From: Plantago elongata
Taxonomy: Eukaryota; Streptophyta; Magnoliopsida; Lamiales; Plantaginaceae
Assembly: GCA_036897095.1 (NCBI GenBank)
Contig: JAYMSP010002206.1
Coordinates: 1 to 25,566, forward strand
Length of the DNA: 25,566 bases
Direction: 5' to 3'
Made by a program: the position numbers and the translations under genes. Below the pieces are notes generated by a model, which saw nothing but the letters and a program-made list of their open reading frames with translations, was not told where the DNA came from and did no database searches. Below, piece after piece: positions 1-16,534 of this stretch (positions are counted from its first letter, which is position 1; each line of letters starts with the position of its first letter).

Positions 1-898
1 ACTCTCGCCTTGGACATCCGGGACCAGCTATTCTTAGTGCTCTTAGAAACACTAATTTAATTCATTGCAATAAAGTTTGTTCTTCCTTTTGTCATTCTTG
101 TCCTTTAGGAAAACATATAAAATTGCCCTTTTTCAAATTCTTTGTCATCTACTTCTATGCCGTTTGACATTTTTCATATTGATTTATGGACATCTCATGT
201 TTTAAGTTCAATGGGTCATCGCTATTATGTCTTCTTTCTTGATGATTATAGTAACTACTTATGAACTTTTCCCATCGCACATAAATCACAAGTATTCTCC
301 GTGTTTCTCTCTTTTCAAAAGCTCATTCGAACTCAATTTGAAAGAGATATCAAAACCATTCAATGTGATAACGGTCGCGAATTTGATAACGGGGCAATTT
401 CACACTTTTTGCAAAAATAATGGCCTTCTTTTTCAATTTTCCTGTCCCTACACCTCACCTCACAACGGGAAAGTCGAACGTGAAATCAAGTCCATTAATA
501 ATATCATGCGCACCTTACTTGCACATGCATGCGTTCCGCCATCATTTTGGCATCATGCCCTTGACATGGCTACTTACCTCCTCAACATTCTCCCCACCAA
601 AATGTTGTCTCTCCCTTACTCCCCTACTCACATTCTTTTTCGGAGAACACCTTCCTACTCCCACCTTCTGGTTTTTGGATGTCTATGTTATCCACTTTTC
701 TCTTCCTCAACCATTAACAAGCTTCAAGCTCGTTCTACCCCATGTGTTTTCTTAGGTTATCCTAGTAACTATAGAGAATACAAATGTTACGACCTGTTAA
801 GCAAGAAATAATTATTTACTGACATGTTCTTTTCGATGAAAATTACTTTCCCTTTTCTACAGCTCTTAACTCACTACCACCCTCTCCCGAAATTTGGT
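1..898 (+). mobile_element. Ty1/copia retrotransposon fragment (decayed gag-pre-integrase and integrase)
   Basis: The plus strand reads as the middle of a copia-type Pol polyprotein. It begins with a gag-pre-integrase zinc-binding stretch (LGHPG, then a later H-C and C-x-x-C near 4-120). The integrase core follows, with the three acidic catalytic positions recognisable in HIDLW (about 178-192), QCDNGREF (about 360-385) and KVERE (about 470-483). The conserved GCLCYP and FLGYPS-type segments lie near 680-770, and a DENYFPF-like tail ends near 860. The frame is broken: a shift near 130, an in-frame stop near 263 where a tryptophan codon is expected, a shift near 415, and a stop at 808-810 with the tail in another frame. 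No reverse transcriptase, RNase H or LTR follows, so this is an inactive internal fragment. The element continues left of the window. The family is certain; the lineage is not. Confidence 0.9.
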
Positions 899-1943
899 GA
901 TCTATCTCACGCAGAATCATCCCCACAAGGCCGAAACATAAGCTTTTAGTCATCAATATCGGAGACTCGGAGTTTGACTAGATGAGTTGAACATGCTTGA
1001 TAAGGTTTTAGCTCGATATGTTTGGTTTGACATTTGAACATTTAGTCCCACCATTTTACGTACCGAGTGAAATAATCAATGGAAGACATGGAAGTGTCAA
1101 GTGTGTATAATGAGTTAATTAGCCTATAGGGGTTGAAAGTTATCATATGGAATGGTCCTATACATTCCTGTCAACCATTATATATGTCTGGTGGTTGTCA
1201 CTTGGCCGTTCAAGTTTCAACAGCTAACCAAATCGCAAGGCCATGTTCAACATGATCTATCTCCCAATATTTCCAATCTGCCTGGATTCTCAAATCTCCC
1301 CTCACAGATATTTCAGTGCCAAACACATACTCATGTGATTTGTCCAATAGCATTCTAAATTGGCATATAATAAATTGTAAACATGCACGTATTACTATTT
1401 AGTAATTATATCAGTCTAAGTATATCAAAAGTGAGATTATTCATATATTGATAATGAAAATGTTTGATCGTGCAAAATAGAGTGACTAAATAGAAAGACA
1501 GAAGGAAATTTAAAATGTGTCTTTGACTTGTTGTTTTATACAATTGTTCATAGAAATAGGATCTATATCCAACAAGTGAGTGTTGATTGATAACGTTTAA
1601 TCTGATTAAACACTTTTGTTGATAAACATCTCTAACGATAACGACACATCTAGAGATGCGAATTATTTAAAAGGTCGAGGAAATTATCCATATGAATCAA
1701 GTGTCGTGGATTGGAAGATTATTGTAGAAGAACCCAATTCTGATTTTTATATGCACACAAGGTCATAATCTCCACCATGGCAATTCCTAGTCATAATTAT
1801 GTCTCTATGTGGTACTTGTAAATTGTAATTTCACTCTCAATATGCACAAATAAATACTTGGTCCCCTTTTAAGAAGAAAAAGATGCATTTTCCCTAAGTT
1901 TTTGGATAATATTTGGATAATAGCCATATATGTAGTACTACAT
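899..1943. other. AT-rich spacer, no gene seen
   Basis: No frame here resembles a known protein, and no splice-linked ORFs, tRNA-like structure or clear TIRs were found. The part just after 900 may be the rest of the copia insertion, too decayed to read. The longest ORF (1152-1358) is low-complexity and unconvincing. Confidence 0.5.
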
Positions 1944-2758
1944 AATGGGAAAAGTTCGAAAAAAAACACCTTAAATTGTGATATTTTCGAAAAAGTACAT
2001 TTAGTTGTACTTTAAGTTGATATTGTGTCGAATTTAAGTACATCGTGACACGTGACAGCTTAATTACATGACACATGTCACATTGAAAAATGCAGAAATA
2101 TGATGGACCTAAATATAAATATGATCGTCTTTATTAATTGTAAATAGATCTTAAGTTTTAACAATATTACTAAATTAACCATATAAATATATATCTCTAT
2201 TGAAAATAATTTATAAACAATAAAATCACTTACAAAATTCAAAAACCCAATTAAAAAGTTTATTGTAGCAAATTTCGTTTTTGAATTTTTATTTTACCCA
2301 TAAATTACGAGAGAGTGATACATGTCTCCCCTTTTTTAATTTAATTATTTTTTAATTGTTATTTATTTTTCATATATCAAAATTTAATTTAAAATTATAA
2401 TTGATAATTTTTCAGATTTTTATATATTTTTTTAATAATTTAAAATTAATTTCTCCCCTCTTTCTTTTTCTTTTAGCCTTCTTTTATATTGCTTTTACAA
2501 AATAGGGTTGATTTATAATAATTAAAAATTATATGATAAAATTAAAAATTGTTAAAATGTATTTTATTTGCAATTTCACTCATCAAAATTTTAAAATCTC
2601 GATGTGACACATGTCACGTAATTAAGTTGTCACGTGTCACAATGTACCTAAATTAAATACAATATCAACTTAAGGTATTAAAATTAAACGATAACAATTA
2701 AAAATATTTTTTTCGAAAATTTCACAACTTAGGATATATTTTTGCGATTTTTCCCATT
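1944..2758. mobile_element. Non-autonomous DNA transposon with long terminal inverted repeats (Mutator-like?)
   Basis: The left edge (AATGGGAAAA...) is the inverted complement of the right edge (...TTTTTCCCATT). The match extends imperfectly for about 140-160 bp into each arm. Examples are TTAAATTGTGATATTTTCG on the left against the complement of CGAAAATTTCACAACTTA on the right, and CGTGACACGTGACA / TTAATTACATGACA on the left against the matching complement at about 2603-2640 on the right. The interior is AT-rich and has no coding potential. Long TIRs without coding sequence are typical of Mutator-like non-autonomous elements, but I could not find a clean 9-bp target duplication, so the superfamily is an inference. 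The flanks (ACTACAT on the left, GCATAATAC on the right) do not match convincingly. Confidence 0.65.
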
Positions 2759-4007
2759 GCATAATACTCATTCAACAAGAAAAAGATGCAATTTTCATGC
2801 ACACATATGTTGGATCTTTGTCATCAACCTAATCCACTTCTCTTTTTATTCCCTCTTAGTATTATTCTTGACATTAATTAATCAAACAGTTTTGTCCATA
2901 TGCACACACCAACATGCATCATATTTCCCCTTTTTTTCCTCACATTTCATACAAAGTATATGGTTAAAAAGAACACAAGAATGTATTCTCTTATAAAATA
3001 AAAACATTCCACTCATATTCAAACAATAATTTGGGCCCATTTTATGATTTGATTGAACATAGTCCACCAAAGCTATGTGTGCTTATCCTAAGCAATCAAA
3101 CACTTGGTTCATAAATTCATAGGTCTAAAGCTTCTTGGGTTGCCAATGTCCAATGTAATATTAAACCGTTTGTTAATGTTAACTAATTATGTTAAAATCT
3201 TAATAGCAAATCATCTTAAAGTCTAAAGCGCATCCGACAAATGCTGACTTCATTACTTTTTAACTCTTTTCGCCATTCATTCATCTATTTATTTTTCATC
3301 GTCGGATAATTAACTTTTAATATAATATTTTACGAATATGTTAATTGATCTTTCCATGTGTTCTCCACTCTATTTCCAACGTATACAATCCGAAACCACA
3401 TTCAACAACAACTCAAACCAACTCAACACAACTACATTTCCTCAACTTTCACATATTCTATTTTTATACGTCACGATTAAATACATTATAACTTTAATAA
3501 ATTTTAAAATATATCACACCGATTTTATTAACTCACCATACAGGCACACTTTCTCTAACAAAACTCTATTTATAATTTGGGAGAGATTTAAAATGTAGTT
3601 GTTGGTAGATAGCTGCCGACAAAATATCGATTTAGGGATTATATGACAAGGAAAAGAAAGGGGAGCCATGTTGTGTTGTTGTGTTATGTAATATTGGTAC
3701 AAACAATTGGATTTTGAAATCTATAGTATGCTGTCGGGAATCTACGCTATTCTTGTCTTCTACTCATTATATTCAAAATCCATTTTCAACACTTACATTT
3801 CTTGTCACCCTCTGTCGATGTCTCATTGGTTCTTACCTCCTCAGTTCTATGATATGTCCTGCATGCATAATTGCATATATCTAACTCCCATTCGATACCG
3901 GTTAAGAACTTAAGAACAAGAATGTACAATTTCACACACTATAATAATAGAATTTGATCGATTCTAAAGACGAACTCGTTACATTGCAAACTTAGTGGAA
4001 AATGTCA
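2759..4007. other. AT-rich spacer, no gene seen
   Basis: Several short ORFs on both strands (for example 2742-2996, 3338-3598, 3681-3884) have low-complexity or hydrophobic translations with no recognisable motif or plausible splicing partner. No repeat or RNA gene could be supported. Confidence 0.5.
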
Positions 4008-4182
4008 TATTCTATTTGTCCCAGATTCATCTCATACATATCATTTTGATCTGTCCTAACTTAATCTTCTTATTCTTTAATTGACAAATATTTTTCTACT
4101 TTAAAACCATCTCTTCTTCTTTATTTACTTTTCTCTAAATCTTTTGTCCGACTCCGTAGAAAGATGAAATTGTGACGAAGTA
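4008..4182. mobile_element. Degenerate Stowaway-like MITE
   Basis: The left end (about 4008-4032, ...TTTGTCCCAGATTCATCTC) matches the reverse complement of the right end (about 4150-4182, ...GATGAAATTGTGACGAAGTA) with several mismatches. Possible TA target duplications lie at both edges. The pyrimidine-rich interior resembles that of the element at 5197-5430 in the same orientation, which suggests the same family. The ends are too decayed for exact limits. Confidence 0.4.
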
Positions 4183-5196
4183 AATACTAATTAACGAATC
4201 ATGTGGAACTCATAAGGTTGGCCTAAGATCTAAGACACATCCATTGAGTACGGGAATGCTATAGGATATGTAAGTAGCCACACTGTTATATGATATGCAA
4301 CCTTTTAAATTTCACAATAATAAGAATTTTGATCTGAAATGGACAACCATATAATATATTAACTAAACGAATGTTATCATTTATACAGGTTGACTCATAG
4401 TCTCACGTGCATGGTATAAATGTGAAGGCTTAACTTAGAATATTAAAATTAAATAATATATGAGATGACTTCACAACCATTCAAATAATTACCATAAAAG
4501 TGAGAAGTGTGGTGATTAACTATTGGTGATTGTACTTGCGCATAGGAGGCCTCATCATTATTGGCAAACCTTTCACATTCTTTGTTTATTATACATTAGC
4601 TTTTAATTATCACCAACTTATAAAGTGTATAAGATGTTTGAGTTGTTCAGTCAAGTGGCCGAGCACTTAGAATTCCAGAGTTGGAGTATTATGTAGTATA
4701 TAGAAAGATGTTATTGAAAGAACCGTCCATCGTTCAATAGCGATCAACTGGATTAAAACTTAAAAGCATAGACTTCATAAAATTTGCATGAAATCATGAT
4801 AAAAAGCTCCTCAGGATCAAAAGATATGTGAAATAACCTTTGAAGAGAAAGAGTGTGGAATAGAGGCCCCCTACTATCTGAATGTATCTCTTTTTGTACT
4901 AAGGCTATGCAAAGCAATCAGAAAAGTTCCTGGAGTACTATATTTGAACACAATAGTTGCAGTTTCATAATATTTTCTCCTGAGTACTACCAATTAGTTT
5001 TCGATTTCCTATTGGTTGATCGCTTTCCCGTTTCCTGACTGATTTAACAATCTATAACGATCCCACAGAATCATGCAAGATACTCCGAGTCCGGTCATTC
5101 CAAACTAAATATTACTTTGTATTTTCAGTAAATTTCAAGATCAAATTTAACCAAAAACAGATTAATTATGTTAAAAAATTATTAAATAAAATCATA
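4183..5196. other. AT-rich spacer, no gene seen
   Basis: There is no convincing coding sequence, RNA gene or repeat. The 4853-5038 ORF has no recognisable features. Confidence 0.5.
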
Positions 5197-5430
5197 CTCA
5201 CTCCGTCCAAACTTCATCTTCCCGTATTCTATTTTTATCTGTCTCAACTTCTTCTCATACCTTAAATATAAAATCTCTTTCCTACTTTGTTCATTTTAAT
5301 CCCTACTTTATCACCATATCTCCTAATTTATTCACTTTTTTCTACTTTATCAACTTCTCTCCTAATTTATTCACTTTTTTTTAATATTTATGACCGATTA
5401 TGCAGGAAGATGAGCCCGAAGCAGAGAAAG
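5197..5430. mobile_element. Stowaway-like MITE, diverged, with TA flanks
   Basis: The left end CTCACTCCGTCC...CTTCATCTTCC is mirrored by the complement of the right end GGAAGATGAGCCCGAAGCAGAGAAAG. A TA dinucleotide flanks each side (5195-5196 and 5431-5432), as expected for Tc1/mariner-derived Stowaway elements. The element is about 234 bp and non-coding. A 23-bp unit (TCTCCTAATTTATTCACTTT plus three T) is repeated inside it at 5319-5341 and 5358-5380. Confidence 0.6.
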
Positions 5431-5619
5431 TATTAATTTATCATATAAGAATTTTGTTCAAAGTATCATATATGATATTTAAAAAAAAGAAAAAAAAGAG
5501 TACTTTATTGTGAAAATTAACTCCAAATATAAATCTAACATTAAAATTTGACATTTGGTATGTGGGGGAGCAAAAGTGCGAAACCAGTCACCAGTCACTA
5601 CCCCATTCATGCAGAAAAC

Positions 5620-5766
5620 AAAGTCGAGTATTTTCTTTCCAGGCTAATTTTTGTTTTTCTTACTCAGTTTATGTGATTACAGAGTACTGTACACAAAAGA
5701 AAGTCGAGTATTTTTTCTTCCAGGCTTATTTTTGTTTTTCTTACTCAGTTTCTGTGATTACAGAGT
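5620..5766. repeat. Tandem duplication, two ~66-bp units at 80-bp period
   Basis: Unit 1 (5620-5685) and unit 2 (5700-5766) both start AAAGTCGAGTATTTT and end GTGATTACAGAGT. They differ at only a few bases and are separated by 14 bases. Each carries a TTCCAGGCT(A/T)ATTTTTG core. The overlapping ORFs here translate the duplication and show no protein-family signature. Confidence 0.9.
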
Positions 5767-6190
5767 GCATTACAGTACGAATCCAATGCAGATCTTCTTC
5801 TTCTACAAATTAAAAAGCTGCTGTGTCTTATTGGAATGCTTAATATTTGTTGTTTGCATCAGAGTGAGAAGATTGATTATTTCTGAGAGACAAAAGAGGG
5901 CAATTATTAAGGCGTCATGCGGGTATCTTACACAATCTATCATGTTGGCCTAGTCGAAAGATAGCAATCTATTACTACTACTATTGCATTTTTGCATAAT
6001 TGCATGGGATGCTATTACTTCACACCAATATTCACCATTTCACCTACACATGTCAGGGAACATGCATGTTACCCGAGACTAATTTGATAAAGCCATAATC
6101 ACAGCAGGTATGAAAGCTCGAACTTTTGGAGACTTGCGGAATATAGTTACAGTATTTATATTGATCATCCTCCATAATCCCATATGGTGT
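5767..6190. other. Spacer, no gene seen
   Basis: Nothing could be supported. The ORF running into this stretch (5651-5953) comes largely from the adjacent tandem repeat and has no family signature. Confidence 0.4.
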
Positions 6191-6292
6191 ATTTTAACTC
6201 ATATGGGGAATCCACTAGAGTAAAATTGAATATAGTCACTTTAATGTTTAACCCATATGGGGAGTCCACTAGAGTAAAATTGAATATAGTCA
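6191..6292. repeat. Short tandem duplication, ~48-bp unit at 54-bp period
   Basis: CATATGGGGAATCCACTAGA... (6200-6238) recurs at 6254-6292 with one mismatch over 39 bases. The preceding TTTAAC(T/C) is also shared, so the unit starts near 6191/6245. It lies downstream (3') of the minus-strand MIRO gene. Confidence 0.85.
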
Positions 6293-7089
6293 TACAGCTG
6301 GAGCTTGAGATTCAACACGAGCCAAAATAAACACAAAAGGAGAAAATCACTTTGTGGAATGAACACCTTGTCACCTTCTCTGCGTCAAACATACTATTCT
6401 TTGCGCTTAAACCGGTTTGATGTTGTAAAGGTTTAAGAAAATTTCAGCAGCAGCATACTTTATATGAAACACAATGCTATATCTGATAAATAACCGGAAC
6501 ACATCAGGAAACAAAAATTCATAGACAAGCTGCAATACAAGGTATATTTGATAGCTAGTTTGAGGGTTTATGTCTGAGGGGTCAAATAAAAGAGAGCAAA
6601 TAACTGAACCTACAAATTTGCTCCCTTATATCAAAAAAAAAAAAAAAACAAGAGGAACTGCTCCTGTTAAAATCTGCACCATCGATCAACATTGAGCAAT
6701 TTATGTTCCTCTATTCTTATTTCATGTACACAATGAATCGGAAGAAACCTTTTAGTGTTGCCATGCAGTAACTAACTAGCTAAACTAAGCACAAAACTTC
6801 CCTATTTGGTTATGCGAATAAAATAGTGTAAATTATGGCTTGTAAAATTAAAGCAACAGAGCACATGTGTAGGATATATACGCTTCGAACATATCTTTAA
6901 GGATGTAAAATTCATCAGCCAAGGAGTCCCCAGTATAGTTCTTCTCGAACACTGCTGCAGCAGCACATCATTTGATACGTAAGCAAGAGGAGAAATCCAA
7001 TACTCAACAAGATTCATGCTCAGATATTCTTGAAACAAACCAAACATTAAAGCCATAAAGAGATGCGAAATCTTACTGGAGAATGCAGT
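6293..7089 (-). other. Downstream region / probable 3'-UTR of the MIRO gene
   Basis: This follows the MIRO stop codon on the minus strand. No exact AATAAA was found at a position that would fix the end, so the 3'-UTR limit is unknown. There is a 17-A run on the plus strand near 6633-6649. The minus-strand ORF at 6802-7056 has no recognisable family signature. Confidence 0.35.
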
Positions 7090-13663
<6,574 letters not shown>

Positions 13664-15032
13664 TAGGTCGTTGCTGTGGATTAGATGCTGAATTGGTTAT
13701 GATTGGCGGCTTATTTTAAGTCTCTGTGTGCTTTTATGTCACACTGCTATATGACTTGGGAATTGGGATTAAGGAAGTCGGAGATGAAAATTCGGGCTAG
13801 GAGTTCGGCTTTAGGTACAGTTCGTTGTCCCTACTTTTTGAAGGTTATCCACTTTCAAGTAGTCTGTTAATAACCCGTTCCGCTTTAATAGTCCGCCTTC
13901 TTTTCTTTTCTTTTCGACAACTTTTTTAATAAATATAAATATTCTATCATTTAAAAATTTTCTTTTTGAAATAGAAATGATAAAAAAAAATTATAAGAGA
14001 TAGTTTTAGTGAATTTTACTTGTACCAAAATTATCTTAATGTTGTTGCAAAAAAACGAAAAATAAAATTATCAAGTGTTGCACATGTTAAGTGTCAAACA
14101 CGCGACAAGGTGTTTAAGAATAGTCAAGTCACTCTAGTTGAGTTGGAGAGCTAACTGTGAAGATGTATGAGACTGATTCGGAAATGTCCTCTCGGTACAA
14201 ACAATTTTAATTGAATAATTGCATCTTGTCTTTTTTAATATGTATAGGGCACCCATATTTCGTTTCTAATCATACAATTGCATAATCTATTATAGGAGAA
14301 TTGTGGAGGATCCTCATGATAAAATATCCTCTATAGATACCAAGTACTAAGTAACTTGCTAAGTTTGGAGAAAGTTGAATATGAATTTTCATGAAAATTT
14401 CTACTGGTGATGAAGGACAAAGAAGTATCCAATAGAGTTGCTATTTTGATACTTGTTGCTATTTGATACTTGGCGGGTTTAAATGTGCTTCAGTTTTTCA
14501 TATTGTAATAGGCCACCCAGTTTTTTGAATAGTGCTAGATTACCTAGTTTGGCAGAACATTTGTTATCGAATCATTGGCATCAAGGCGGGCATGTTAAAT
14601 ATTAAGGACTCAGGACTACCCTTGATTGGCATTTGTGTTCTTGGCTTTATTCCAATTACCCACTTCATGGCATTGCCCTTTAGTTATATATGAATCACCT
14701 AATAATTATAAGAAACAAAACCTTGTGGTGAATAATTGTAATGGTTTATCAAATCCGAACGAACCAATCCATCACTTTATCCTATGCGCAGCAGGTTGCC
14801 AGTCAATTTTTCTATTCTAATTATTGTAGTATTGCGTGCAAATTTACGCTAGGAAAATTCATCATGCATTATACTATTCATCTAGCTAACTCATGCATGT
14901 AACTAGTTGGACCTAGTCCGGTCCAATTAATTCCATGTGTAAATGACATATTTCAAAACTTAATATTTAAAATTAAATGAATGTTTTTCCTTGTAAAAGG
15001 TTAATACTTGTGGAATAAAGTAAATTAGTATG
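13664..15032. other. Upstream region of MIRO and AT-rich spacer
   Basis: The first few hundred bases upstream of the minus-strand MIRO start should hold its promoter and 5'-UTR, but no clear TATA box is visible on that strand. The rest to about 15030 shows no gene. The 14626-14820 ORF has no recognisable family features. TTGGCATCAAGGCGGGC near 14574 vaguely recalls an LTR primer-binding site but was not accepted. Confidence 0.4.
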
Positions 15033-15145
15033 ATGTGTACGTGTATTTGGCACGTTGACACGCCAACGCACCACAAATACGTGTTTGCCTTGCCACGTCG
15101 GAGTATTTAATAATATATAAACGACGAGAAACCCTATAATTGAGA
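15033..15145 (+). promoter_or_regulatory. Candidate promoter: ACGT-motif cluster plus TATA box
   Basis: Within about 60 bp there are several ACGT-core motifs (ACGTG near 15039, CACGTTG near 15051, ACGTG near 15079, CCACGTCG near 15093). The TATA-like TATATAAAC follows at 15114-15122. Such cores are recognised by plant bZIP/bHLH factors. A short spliced ORF starts 75 bp downstream. The arrangement is seen directly; promoter function is inference. Confidence 0.4.
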
Positions 15146-15196
15146 AGACATCCAATAATATCTCGACATACACATTAGCCGCCGCTATAGTCAATC

Positions 15197-15384
15197 ATGG
15201 TGCTTGGGTATACACACGCATCGTTTATGCACTCAAGAGAGGTAATTCATTCTAAGGGATTTAATAACACATGAAATGTTCTACATCTCTGATTTCGATT
15301 GTTCATTTTTCATACATATGTGATTCTTTTTTTTCGCAGGTCATGTTCAAGCTTACATCATTAATTTTCACAGTCACAAATTAA
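15197..15384 (+). other. Possible short spliced transcript with a 29-codon ORF
   Basis: An ATG at 15197 opens 15 codons ending at a good donor (GAGAG|GTAATT, exon end 15241). A T-rich acceptor (TTTTTTTTCGCAG|G) at 15339/15340 resumes the frame for 14 more codons to a TAA at 15382-15384. The peptide (MVLGYTHASFMHSRE...) resembles nothing I know. It sits below the candidate promoter at 15033-15145. It could instead be a non-coding RNA, a leader exon of the gene at 16535, or chance. Confidence 0.25.
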
Positions 15385-16475
15385 TTTCCATCTAATTCAG
15401 TGCCACCTTATATGTGAGTATGTTTTTCTTACAGTAGCATATATAGATCTGAAATGATGTTGTTTCAGTCATGTCATTTAAAACATGTGAATATGTTATT
15501 ATATGTCCGTCCGCCCGTATATGTGCCTCGTCCAATGTGTAACAAATAAGCAAAACTTTCACTTGTTTTCGTTGGAGGGAGAAGGAACAAAATAAATGGA
15601 AATCATATATCTAACCTAATTTATCAATATTATTTTATAATTTTTTCGCTCAAACTATATAACACGCGTGCGCGCGCACACACACACACACATATCAGTT
15701 ACACGATATCATGTTAAATCGCATCGTGTGCTTATTGTTGTTTGTAGGGTCATGTTATCATATTGAGTATTGACCATACTTTCAAAAATATCATATATCC
15801 ACATTTACCAAATCATACAAGTAAGAAGAAAGAGTCATTGTTTCTTTTTTATGGGAATTAGTTATTTTTGTGGCCACAGTTTTTCTTCATGTTTTTCGTA
15901 CTTTAATTTTCTTCTGAATCTAGTTTCCTCCTTTTTAATTAATTTTCCAATAGATTGTATCTCTTCACATTTTTCATTTAGATTCATTTCTCTCAAGTTC
16001 CTAACACCTAGCTATAAGTTCAAATTTATCAAGTAGTGAACTGTAAAATATAATACTTTAAATGTCAAATCATCCAATAATTGGATCTTCATCACATAAT
16101 TTGGACCAATTGACACATACTTTATGTACTTTAATGAATTTCACTCTTTCAAAAATTAGTGTTTCCATTTTATTAAAAGTGAATTCCACAATAATTTCAA
16201 ATTCCATATAAAAATAATCAAACCCAGTGAATCATATCACATATAATCTACTCTAAAGTGGAAGCAACATAAAGTCCGTTAATTTTATTAACTAAATAAG
16301 CCACTAACTAAAATACTCATTCACTAAAAAGAAAAAAAAGTGTTCATAATCCAATGTGGGTCAAGCTCTAAAGAGGTCAAAATAGATAATTTAATAATAA
16401 AATTATTATCAAAATTTACTTGTTTTGATATAACGCAATCAAGACCAAAACCCAACCCCCCTTCCCAAACATATG
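15385..16475. other. AT-rich spacer with CA/CG microsatellite
   Basis: No coding gene was seen. An alternating purine-pyrimidine tract at about 15662-15692, (CG)n running into (CA)n, is the only clear feature. The 15770-16036 ORF is Phe/Ser-rich low complexity. Confidence 0.5.
15662..15692. repeat. Compound (CG)n(CA)n microsatellite
   Basis: ACACGCGTGCGCGCGCACAC and further CA units. Alternating purine/pyrimidine sequence of this kind can form Z-DNA. Confidence 0.9.
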
Positions 16476-16483
16476 TATAAATA
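16476..16483 (+). promoter_or_regulatory. TATA box of the 16535 gene
   Basis: TATAAATA lies 59 bp upstream of the start codon, leaving a leader of about 25-30 nt if transcription starts about 30 bp downstream. This supports the ATG at 16535 as the true start. Confidence 0.55.
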
Positions 16484-16534
16484 TATGTATTTTTATTGTG
16501 ATATCTACTTGAAATCAATTGTAATATTAGAGTT

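Noticed and set aside
3180..3640. Possible inverted ends (CATCCGACAAATG ... TGCCGACAAAAT)
   Set aside because: The words are in direct rather than inverted orientation and too short; no boundaries.
5562..5953. Two overlapping ORFs of 83 and 100 codons
   Set aside because: Both read through the tandem duplication in different frames; repeated hydrophobic translation is an artefact of the DNA repeat.
6802..7056. 84-codon minus-strand ORF after the MIRO stop
   Set aside because: It lies in the likely 3'-UTR; the translation is not family-like and no acceptor links it to the gene.
14570..14600. TTGGCATCAAGGCGGGC, possible LTR primer-binding site
   Set aside because: It differs from the tRNA-Met complement at several positions and no flanking LTR was found.
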